From contig CAKUQM010000023.1 of NCBI GenBank assembly GCA_934675465.1, positions 1 to 28,180 on the forward strand: a stretch of DNA of 28,180 nucleotides, in the 5' to 3' direction. The position numbers and the translations under genes are program-made. Every line of letters starts with the position of its first letter. Position 1 is the first letter of the stretch. Source of the DNA: an uncultured Erysipelotrichaceae bacterium (GTDB lineage: Bacteria > Bacillota_I > Bacilli_A > Erysipelotrichales > Erysipelotrichaceae). Of the stretch, positions 13,950-19,754 are shown one piece after another. Below the pieces are notes generated by a model. The model had not been told where the DNA came from, did not search any database, and saw only the letters and a program-made list of their open reading frames with translations.

Positions 13950-15367
13950 TAATGAATGCCTCTCTTTCTATAATATGGATTGATCATCTTAGCATAATGT
14001 TCATCAGCTGCTTCATTATAAGCTTTCTCATCTTCATAGAATGGATCATCATGTTTAGGCAATTGATTCTGAATTGCTTGTATTCTATCGATTAAGATTT
14101 CAACATCAGATTTACTATTATCAACATCAGGTACTAAGTCTTCTAATTTATCTGAATATGACTTAGATAAATAAAGTGATAATTTAGCACATGCTGGTCC
14201 AATTAGTTCATAGAGGATACTTGAAGATAAGATTACTGTTTCTAGGATTACTCCTTCTTCTCCTCCTAAAGTTCTAGCACCCATAGCTGCTAAACCAATG
14301 GCCACTCCTGCTTGAGGAATTAGGGCTAATCCTAGATAGTTTCTTACTAGTTTATCTTTCTTTACAAGTAAACAACCAAGATAGGCACCAAGATATTTGC
14401 CAATGATTCTTACAAAGAAATAGATGATACCTATTGTTAGTAAAGACACTGAACCAATACTATCTGATGTGTTAAATAGGGCAGCTAAGTCAAAGTTAAC
14501 ACCTGATCTTACAAAGAATAATAGAAGTATTGGCGGATTGAAGTAGTTTAATTGTTTAAATAATCTTTCATCATCAGTAAGATTAATATAAATCATAGAC
14601 ATTGACATACATCCAAGTAGTGGTGATACATCTAACAATGCACATATACCACAGAAGGCAAACAGTAGGGCAATAGATACAATTAAACGATTATCGGTTG
14701 ATCTTTCATGTAGGATTATTTTTAAAAGGATTCCAAATACTCCTCCCAATCCAAATACAAAAATATTTAAAAGTATAGGTTCAACGATATTGATAAATTG
14801 AAAGTTTCCAGTAATTGATGCTAGGGCTACTGATATGGCTATACTATAAGCTAATAAACCAACTACATCATCTAGTGCTACTACTTGAAGTAATGTTTCT
14901 ACAAAGTCACCCTTGGCATGTGTTTGCCTTATGGTCATAACGGTTGACGCTGGTGCTGTAGCACTAGCTAGAGCTGCTAGGACAGCTGAAAAGTTTAGGT
15001 CTAGTACTAATATAAAGTAAGTGACAATAAATACTAGTATTGAGGCTAAACATGCTTCAAATATGGTAATTATTAATACTTTGGTACCACTTTTCTTTAG
15101 GGTTGAGAATTTAAAGAATTCACCTGTACTAAAGGCTATGAAAGCTAGGGCAATATCAGCTATAAAACTTGTTCCTTCTACAAAAGATTTGGGTATTAAA
15201 TTAAGACAATAGGGTCCTATTAAAATGCCTGCACAAATATAGGCTGTAACATTAGGTAATCGTAATGGTTTAGTAATACGTGTCATTAAAAATCCCGATA
15301 TCAACATTAGGGCAATCGAGATAATTATTAATGATACATTTGATGTTTGATAAAGTGGGGTAGTCAT
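13949..15367 (-). CDS. CPA2-family cation:proton antiporter
   Basis: 472 residues, about 12 membrane helices, then a charged cytoplasmic tail of roughly 70 residues rich in Asp, Glu and Tyr. The core motif ATAPASTVMTIRQTHAKG followed by VVALDDVVGLL matches the transport site of Na+(K+)/H+ antiporters, and two adjacent acidic residues (DD) usually mark the electrogenic type. The ion cannot be read from sequence. No TrkA-N or USP domain follows, unlike KefB/C. The strong GGAGGGG ribosome binding site lies at 15374-15380 on this strand and a TAAAAT -10 at 15398-15393. It leads the two-gene unit with the MgtC-like gene and is divergent from the TraX-family gene. Confidence 0.85.
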   Translation of the reverse strand: MTTPLYQTSNVSLIIISIALMLISGFLMTRITKPLRLPNVTAYICAGILIGPYCLNLIPKSFVEGTSFIADIALAFIAFSTGEFFKFSTLKKSGTKVLIITIFEACLASILVFIVTYFILVLDLNFSAVLAALASATAPASTVMTIRQTHAKGDFVETLLQVVALDDVVGLLAYSIAISVALASITGNFQFINIVEPILLNIFVFGLGGVFGILLKIILHERSTDNRLIVSIALLFAFCGICALLDVSPLLGCMSMSMIYINLTDDERLFKQLNYFNPPILLLFFVRSGVNFDLAALFNTSDSIGSVSLLTIGIIYFFVRIIGKYLGAYLGCLLVKKDKLVRNYLGLALIPQAGVAIGLAAMGARTLGGEEGVILETVILSSSILYELIGPACAKLSLYLSKSYSDKLEDLVPDVDNSKSDVEILIDRIQAIQNQLPKHDDPFYEDEKAYNEAADEHYAKMINPYYRKRGIH

Positions 15368-15406
15368 CTACATCCCCTCCTTCCTAAACAATATTTTATC
15401 ACAATT

Positions 15407-15420
15407 AGAAAGCGCTTACA
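15407..15420 (-). promoter_or_regulatory. Candidate cre site (CcpA operator)
   Basis: On the minus strand TGTAAGCGCTTTCT matches the cre consensus TGWAANCGNTNWCA at 13 of 14 positions; the last base differs. It sits directly upstream of the antiporter -10 (15393-15398), in the -35 region, where CcpA would repress. It is about 45 bases upstream of the TraX-family promoter -10. Confidence 0.6.
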
Positions 15421-15432
15421 TTGTATTATCAA

Positions 15433-15460
15433 TTGTAATAAAAGTAGTATAAATGATAAT
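15433..15460 (+). promoter_or_regulatory. Promoter of the TraX-family gene
   Basis: TTGTAA (15433-15438), a 16-base spacer, GATAAT (15455-15460). A TAGGAG ribosome binding site follows before ATG 15490. Confidence 0.6.
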
Positions 15461-15489
15461 ATCATTTAGTATGTTTATAGGAGTGTTTT

Positions 15490-16224
15490 ATGTTTGATTT
15501 AAGTTCAGCTACATTACATATTATGGCGATGGTCTTCATGTTGATGGATCATCTTTGGGCAACTATTTTTCCTGCTCAAGAATGGTTAACATGTGTAGGT
15601 AGAATTGCTTTTCCAATATTTGCGTTTATGACAGTAGAAGGTTACTTTCATACTCATAATTTCAAAAAGTATCTTACAAGAATGTTTATTTTTGCGATTC
15701 TTTCTGAAGTACCATTTGATTTAATGTATGGTGGTACTATTTTCTATCCATATCATCAAAATGTAATCTGGACATTTATTGTAGGTCTAATTGGTATCTA
15801 CTTAATTGAAAAGGCTAAGTCTAAGAATAATAAATTTATGTATATCCTAACTAGTATCTTAGTTGTACTTCTAGGAACATTAATTGGAACTGTTGGAATG
15901 TTGGATTATTATGGTGCAGGTGTTTTAACTATCTTTGTATTCTATTTCTTTAGAGGCAAGAAGTGGTGGCAAATACTAGGACAGGTGATTGGTATGTATT
16001 TTGTGAATATTGAATTATTAGGCGGTTTATATTATCCAGTGACAATACTAGGATATGAGATTGAAATAATTCAACAAGGAATTGCCATGTTAGCTTTAAT
16101 ACCTATTTGGCTATATAAGGGAAGACAGGGTTATCATAGTAAACTATTCCAATATATCTGTTATGCATTCTATCCAGTACATATGTTGGTGATTGTAATT
16201 ATTCAAAACTTTTTAACAAGATAA
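15490..16224 (+). CDS. TraX-family membrane protein
   Basis: 244 residues with about eight membrane helices. Family features are LHIMAMVFMLMDHLWATIF at the start, VGRIAFPIFAFMTVEGYFHT next, SEVPFDLMY, and a C-terminal YAFYPVHMLVIVII. TraX of the F plasmid acetylates pilin. Chromosomal firmicute members are probably membrane acyltransferases acting on another surface target, which the sequence does not identify. The gene appears to be transcribed alone. Its last codons and stop are nearly repeated 129 bases downstream, around a structured patch. Confidence 0.85.
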   Translation: MFDLSSATLHIMAMVFMLMDHLWATIFPAQEWLTCVGRIAFPIFAFMTVEGYFHTHNFKKYLTRMFIFAILSEVPFDLMYGGTIFYPYHQNVIWTFIVGLIGIYLIEKAKSKNNKFMYILTSILVVLLGTLIGTVGMLDYYGAGVLTIFVFYFFRGKKWWQILGQVIGMYFVNIELLGGLYYPVTILGYEIEIIQQGIAMLALIPIWLYKGRQGYHSKLFQYICYAFYPVHMLVIVIIQNFLTR

Positions 16225-16354
16225 ATTCATATTGTTGAAAATTTTGTTCGCTGCCGTTGGCGACTCATAAATGATCGGCTCATAAATATTATTCGCTTAC
16301 CAGAAGCGACTAACAAGTGCCTGGTTTGAAAATTATACTTTTTTACAAGATAAA
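16208..16354. repeat. Structured GC-richer patch flanked by an 18-base direct repeat
   Basis: The 18 bases at 16208-16225, covering the end and stop of the TraX-family gene, recur with one mismatch at 16337-16354. Between them is a patch visibly richer in G and C than the surroundings. It contains hairpins TCGC/GCGA (16248-16251 and 16260-16263) and TCGCTT/AAGCGA (16293-16298 and 16304-16309). It also has a tandem CTCATAAAT (16264-16272 and 16279-16287). It encodes nothing obvious. It could be a small non-autonomous insertion or a structured RNA. Confidence 0.5.
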
Positions 16355-16434
16355 AGCCTAGACATCTTTGAACTGTGCTACACTAATCTTAGGATATAGC
16401 TCTTTAAATTTGACTATGTAGCTTATCTCATCTT

Positions 16435-16471
16435 TACAGGCTGCATTGTGAGAGGTGAGGCCTGTATTTTT
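16435..16471 (+). terminator. Terminator-like hairpin upstream of the infC promoter
   Basis: TACAGGC (16435-16441) pairs with GCCTGTA (16460-16466), loop 18, followed by TTTTT. It probably stops read-through from the TraX-family gene. The rest of 16356-16502 shows nothing I can support. Confidence 0.5.
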
Positions 16472-16502
16472 ATGCTTTAGTAGCAAATTTAACAAAATAT
16501 AA

Positions 16503-16531
16503 TTGACAATCACTTGGCAAAGTAATAGAAT
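16503..16531 (+). promoter_or_regulatory. infC operon promoter
   Basis: A perfect TTGACA (16503-16508), 17-base spacer and TAGAAT (16526-16531). The start of RNA is expected near 16538, giving a leader of about 130 bases. Confidence 0.85.
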
Positions 16532-16537
16532 AATCAA

Positions 16538-16671
16538 GTAATAAAAAGTACGTAGAAAGTAGAAGACCACTTCTCACCTGATATCCATAAGGATTTGGGT
16601 AATTAGATTGCTACAAGATAGTAATATGAGTGGGCTTTGTCTCGCTTTTTATTTTATAGGAGGACATTAAC
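16538..16671 (+). ncRNA. infC-rpmI-rplT leader with attenuator, probably L20-responsive
   Basis: The leader carries a hairpin ATTGCTA/TAGTAAT (16607-16613 and 16619-16625). Next is a terminator-like hairpin AGTGGG/CTCGCT (16629-16634 and 16641-16646, two G-U pairs) with a T run to 16650, just before the AGGAGG at 16658-16663. In Bacillus the infC operon is autoregulated by L20 binding a leader that ends in a terminator; the position and gene order fit. No L20-mimic structure was verified. Confidence 0.55.
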
Positions 16672-17193
16672 ATAGCAGGTAAAAAACCCGAAGATCTAGT
16701 CAATGAGAATATTCGTTTTAGAGAAGTATTAGTAATTGATTCAGATGGCTCACAACTTGGTAAAATGAGCAGAAATGAAGCTTTGAATAAAGCTTATGAT
16801 CAAGAATTAGACTTATTATGTGTTTCGGCTAATTCAAATCCACCAGTATGTAAGATATTGGATTATGGAAGATATAAGTTTGAGGCTCAGAAGAAGGCTA
16901 AGGAAGCTAAGAAGAACCAACATGTAACAGAACTTAAACCATTACGTTTATCTCCTGTTATTGATAAGCATGACTTTGATACTAAGATTAAGCAAGCTAC
17001 TGGTTGGCTTGAAGATGGTATGAAGGTTAAGGTTGACATGCGTTTTAGAGGACGTATGATGACTCGTCAAGAAGTTGGGTTAAAGGTTATGAATGATTTT
17101 ATTTCAAGTTTGTCTGATTTGGCAAATGTTGATAAACAACCTAAGCTTGAAGGTAATATCATGTCTTGCGTTTTAATGCCTAAAAAGAAATAA
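16672..17193 (+). CDS. infC: Translation initiation factor IF-3, non-AUG start
   Basis: IF-3 binds the 30S subunit, blocks 50S joining and proofreads the start codon. The reading frame is typical: EDLVNENIRFREVLVID, then SDGSQLG, the linker YGRYKFEAQKKAKEAKK, and the C-terminal RFRGRMMTRQEVG with SCVLMPKK. The first in-frame ATG (16765) would delete about 31 residues of the conserved N-terminal domain. Upstream in frame are ATT (16666) and ATA (16672). The AGGAGG at 16658-16663 lies 2 bases from ATT and 8 from ATA, so ATA is chosen, giving 173 residues, the usual length. Rare start codons let IF-3 repress its own translation. It leads infC-rpmI-rplT. Confidence 0.9.
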   Translation: MAGKKPEDLVNENIRFREVLVIDSDGSQLGKMSRNEALNKAYDQELDLLCVSANSNPPVCKILDYGRYKFEAQKKAKEAKKNQHVTELKPLRLSPVIDKHDFDTKIKQATGWLEDGMKVKVDMRFRGRMMTRQEVGLKVMNDFISSLSDLANVDKQPKLEGNIMSCVLMPKKK

Positions 17194-17205
17194 GGAGGAA
17201 TTCAA

Positions 17206-17400
17206 ATGCCAAAAATGAAAACAAAGAAGACTTTTGCTAAGAGAGTAAAAGTTACTGGTACTGGTAAGTTAAAGACTCACCACAACTTCACATCACACTT
17301 TGCTGCTAACAAGACACATAAGCAAAAGGTAAATTTAAGAAAGTCAGCTATTGTCTCTGCTTCTGATACTAAGAGAGATAGAGCTCTATTACAAGGTTAG
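17206..17400 (+). CDS. rpmI: Ribosomal protein bL35
   Basis: 64 residues, strongly basic, opening MPKMKTKKTFAKRVKVTGTG and containing NKTHKQKVNLRK, as in bL35 of the 50S subunit. A strong AAGGAGG lies before the ATG, 12 bases after infC. It is the second gene of the conserved infC-rpmI-rplT operon. Confidence 0.97.
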   Translation: MPKMKTKKTFAKRVKVTGTGKLKTHHNFTSHFAANKTHKQKVNLRKSAIVSASDTKRDRALLQG

Positions 17401-17412
17401 GAGGATTAAATA

Positions 17413-17772
17413 ATGGCTAGAGTTAAAAGATCTAATAATCTAAGAAAAAGACATAAGAGAGTCTTAAAACAAGCTAAGGGTTATTTTGGTAGTAAACACT
17501 TATTATTCAAGACAGCTCATGAGCAAGTTATGCATTCTCATAAATATGCATATATCGCTAGAAAGCAAAACAAGAGAAACTTCCGTAAGTTATGGATTGC
17601 TAGAATCAATGCTGCTGCTAGATTAAATGATATTAGCTATTCAAGATTAATGCACGGCTTAAAGCTTGCAAATGTTAATATGAACAGAAAGATGTTATCA
17701 GAAATCGCTATCGCAGATCCTGAGGCATTCACAAGCATTTGCAATACTGCTAAGGCAGCATTAGCTAAATAA
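17413..17772 (+). CDS. rplT: Ribosomal protein bL20
   Basis: 119 residues, opening MARVKRSNNLRKRHKRVLKQ with KGYFGSKHLLFKTAHEQVMHS next, the rRNA-binding N-terminal extension and globular domain of bL20. It is needed early in 50S assembly and in Bacillus represses its own operon through the infC leader. The AGGAGG ribosome binding site overlaps the rpmI stop region. Confidence 0.97.
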   Translation: MARVKRSNNLRKRHKRVLKQAKGYFGSKHLLFKTAHEQVMHSHKYAYIARKQNKRNFRKLWIARINAAARLNDISYSRLMHGLKLANVNMNRKMLSEIAIADPEAFTSICNTAKAALAK

Positions 17773-17777
17773 ATAAT

Positions 17778-17792
17778 AGGGCATTAAGCCCT
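17778..17792 (+). terminator. Short hairpin between rplT and tRNA-Glu
   Basis: AGGGC (17778-17782) pairs with GCCCT (17788-17792), loop 5, followed only by TTAT. The weak T tract and the tRNA six bases further on suggest partial termination or an RNA processing signal. No separate tRNA promoter is visible. Confidence 0.45.
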
Positions 17793-17798
17793 TTATAT

Positions 17799-17874
17799 GG
17801 TCGATTGGTGAAACGGTTAACACATCGCCCTCTCAAGGCGACATTCACGGGTTCAAATCCCGTATCGATCACCA
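17799..17874 (+). tRNA. tRNA-Glu (anticodon CTC)
   Basis: A full cloverleaf of 76 bases. Acceptor GGTCGAT/ATCGATC with one G-U pair, D-stem GTG/CAC, anticodon stem TCGCC/GGCGA with loop CTCTCAA (anticodon CTC), T-stem ACGGG/CCCGT with loop TTCAAAT, and an encoded CCA. It would read GAG codons. It probably rides on the rplT transcript and lies convergent to gltX, whose product charges it. Confidence 0.93.
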
Positions 17875-17884
17875 TTAAAAAATC

Positions 17885-17905
17885 AAAGGCTCAATGAGCC
17901 TTTTT
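17885..17905 (+). terminator. Rho-independent terminator after tRNA-Glu
   Basis: AAAGGCTC (17885-17892), loop AAT, GAGCCTTT (17896-17903), continuing T run. Confidence 0.9.
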
Positions 17906-17916
17906 ATTATGTTGTA

Positions 17917-17929
17917 GATACGGGATTTG
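17917..17929 (-). repeat. 13-base inverted copy of the tRNA-Glu 3' part
   Basis: GATACGGGATTTG is the exact reverse complement of 17854-17866, which spans the T-loop, T-stem 3' strand and start of the acceptor strand of the tRNA. It lies between the two facing terminators. Confidence 0.5.
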
Positions 17930-17942
17930 TTAATCCAATTAA

Positions 17943-17964
17943 AAACGCTACTTTTGTAGCGTTT
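17943..17964 (-). terminator. gltX terminator
   Basis: A perfect 9-base-pair stem, AAACGCTAC (17943-17951) with GTAGCGTTT (17956-17964), loop 4, and T-rich sequence on the minus strand beyond. It sits 10 bases after the gltX stop. Confidence 0.88.
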
Positions 17965-17973
17965 CTTATCATA

Positions 17974-19422
17974 TTAAGCTAACTTATTAATAGCTTCTTT
18001 AATTCTCTTGATTGTTTCTTCCTTACCTAAGATTTGACCGATCATTGTAGCACCTCCAGGTGTCTTATCTTTGCCAGATAGGGCAACTTGAATAGGATAC
18101 ATGATTGTAATATTCTTAAGTTCATTATCAGCAGCCACCTTAGCTAATGTTTGGAAGATACCATCATTATCAAATGTCTCTAATGCTTCTAAAGCAGGTA
18201 AAGCAAGTTCTAATGACTTCTTAGCTACTTCAGCATTTGTCTTAGCCTTCTTGTTGGTATATAAATCAATTGAATATTCCTTTACTTCGTTAAAGAAATC
18301 AATCATATCTTTAACTTCAGCAAGTAACATAACTCTATCTTTTAAAGCCTTAGCGATATCTTCATAGTTATACTTAGGATCAACATTTTCCTTAATCATT
18401 GGTTCAACTAATTCAAAATATGCTTTGTCATCCATATTTCTTAGATAAACACCATTCATCCACTTTAACTTTTCAATATCGAAGATAGCACCACTTGTAC
18501 CAATTCTCTTTACATCGAATGCTTGACATAATTCAGGAAGTGAATAGATTTCTCTTTCTTCACTTGGTGCCCAACCTAATAAGGCGATATAGTTAAGAAT
18601 TGCTTCTGGAAGATAACCCTTCGCAACCAAATCTTGGAAAGAAGCATCACCATTTCTCTTAGACAACTTTTCATGTTCATTCTTCATAACAGGTGGACAG
18701 TGAATATATACTGGCTTATCCCAACCATATGCTTCATATAGTAAGTTGTATTTTGGAGTACTTGATAAGTATTCATTACCTCTAACTACATGAGTAATAT
18801 CCATTAGATGGTCATCTACTACATTGGCAAAGTTATAAGTAGGGTAACCATCTGACTTTAATAGAATCATTTCATCTAAGTCAGCATTGTTTACAGTAAT
18901 TGAACCATATACTTCATCATCAAATGTTGTAGTACCTTCTGGCTTAATAGTTTGTCTAATAACATATTCTTCACCAGCGTTGATTCTTTGTTCAACTTCT
19001 TCCTTACTTAAATTCTTACAAGGATCACGATATAAGAAAGATTCACCCTTGGCATTAGCGATTTGTTTCTGAATTTCAATATCCTCTTCCTTGCAGAAAC
19101 ATACATGGGCATGACCACTTTCTACAAGCTTCATCGCATATTCCTTATATAAGCCTTGTTTCATTCTATCTGATTGAACATAAGGCCCATAGTTACCACC
19201 AACATCTGGTCCTTCATCATGCATAAGACCACAAGTCTTTAATGTTTCATAAATGATATCTGTAGCACCCTCAACTTGTCTGTTTTGGTCTGTATCTTCA
19301 ATTCTTAAGATAAAATCACCATTATCTTTTTTCGCAACCAAATAAGCATATAAAGCAGTTCTTAAATTACCAATATGCATATAACCTGTTGGAGATGGCG
19401 CAAATCTTGTTCTTACTTTCAT
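17974..19422 (-). CDS. gltX: Glutamyl-tRNA synthetase
   Basis: 482 residues, class I synthetase of normal length. It charges tRNA-Glu (and in most Bacillota also tRNA-Gln before amidation). Motifs are RFAPSPTGYMHIGNLR with the HIGH-like HIGN at 16-19, the FILRIEDTD stretch at 37-45, and KLSKR at 252-256. The C-terminal half is the helical anticodon-binding domain. The start is supported by GAGGTAAC just before the ATG. It is convergent with tRNA-Glu and divergent from the TSCPD gene. Confidence 0.97.
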   Translation of the reverse strand: MKVRTRFAPSPTGYMHIGNLRTALYAYLVAKKDNGDFILRIEDTDQNRQVEGATDIIYETLKTCGLMHDEGPDVGGNYGPYVQSDRMKQGLYKEYAMKLVESGHAHVCFCKEEDIEIQKQIANAKGESFLYRDPCKNLSKEEVEQRINAGEEYVIRQTIKPEGTTTFDDEVYGSITVNNADLDEMILLKSDGYPTYNFANVVDDHLMDITHVVRGNEYLSSTPKYNLLYEAYGWDKPVYIHCPPVMKNEHEKLSKRNGDASFQDLVAKGYLPEAILNYIALLGWAPSEEREIYSLPELCQAFDVKRIGTSGAIFDIEKLKWMNGVYLRNMDDKAYFELVEPMIKENVDPKYNYEDIAKALKDRVMLLAEVKDMIDFFNEVKEYSIDLYTNKKAKTNAEVAKKSLELALPALEALETFDNDGIFQTLAKVAADNELKNITIMYPIQVALSGKDKTPGGATMIGQILGKEETIKRIKEAINKLA

Positions 19423-19450
19423 TTGTTACCTCATTTCTAAATACTCATAT

Positions 19451-19463
19451 ATTATAGTATAAT
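19451..19463. promoter_or_regulatory. Back-to-back divergent -10 elements (palindrome ATTATAGTATAAT)
   Basis: A 13-base palindrome with one central base gives TATAAT on the plus strand (19458-19463, toward the TSCPD gene) and on the minus strand (19456-19451, toward gltX). Both genes have ribosome binding sites, so unlike the other two divergent pairs these transcripts have short leaders. The -35 regions are weak. Confidence 0.65.
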
Positions 19464-19499
19464 ATTTAAGCTTATACACAAAGGAAAGAAGGTAAAATT

Positions 19500-19754
19500 A
19501 TGGAATATATTTATAAACCAAGTGGTGTTTGTTCAAGAGAATTTATCTTTGACATAGAAGATGATACAGTTAAGTCTTTACAAGTAATTGGAGGCTGCAA
19601 TGGCAACCTTAAGGGTATCGCTAGCTTGATTAGTGGTATGAAACTTGAAGACATTATTTCTAGGATTGAAGGTACTAAGTGTGGTCTTAAAAACACATCT
19701 TGTCCTGATCAAATTGCCTGTGCATTAAAGGCTTACTTAAATGAAAAGAATTAG
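19500..19754 (+). CDS. TSCPD-domain protein (TIGR03905 type)
   Basis: 84 residues. The domain name motif is visible as TSCPDQIACAL near the C-terminus, with further conserved cysteines in SGVCSREF, GGCNGNL and TKCGLKN. TSCPD domains also occur at the C-terminus of some vitamin B12-dependent ribonucleotide reductases, and the four cysteines suggest metal binding; the role of the free-standing form is unknown. The ribosome binding site is AAGAAGG. It overlaps the start of the DUF885 lipoprotein gene by 14 bases. Confidence 0.85.
   Translation: MEYIYKPSGVCSREFIFDIEDDTVKSLQVIGGCNGNLKGIASLISGMKLEDIISRIEGTKCGLKNTSCPDQIACALKAYLNEKN

Noticed and set aside
16235..16334. TTGAAAATT direct repeat (16235-16243 and 16326-16334) as ends of a mobile element
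   Set aside because: Nine A/T-rich bases recur easily by chance here, and their order relative to the 18-base repeat does not fit one duplication event.
16358..16570. 70-codon minus-strand frame opposite the infC promoter region
   Set aside because: It needs a GTG start, has no ribosome binding site, and its hydrophobic first half is the AT-rich complement of the infC promoter and leader. The second half looks somewhat protein-like, but I recognise nothing in it.
16765..17193. infC starting at the first ATG
   Set aside because: It would remove about 31 conserved N-terminal residues and has no ribosome binding site; AGGAGG is placed for the upstream non-AUG start.
19423..19499. T-box or other riboswitch before gltX or the TSCPD gene
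   Set aside because: The gap is only 77 bases, with no specifier-loop structure, T-box sequence or terminator.
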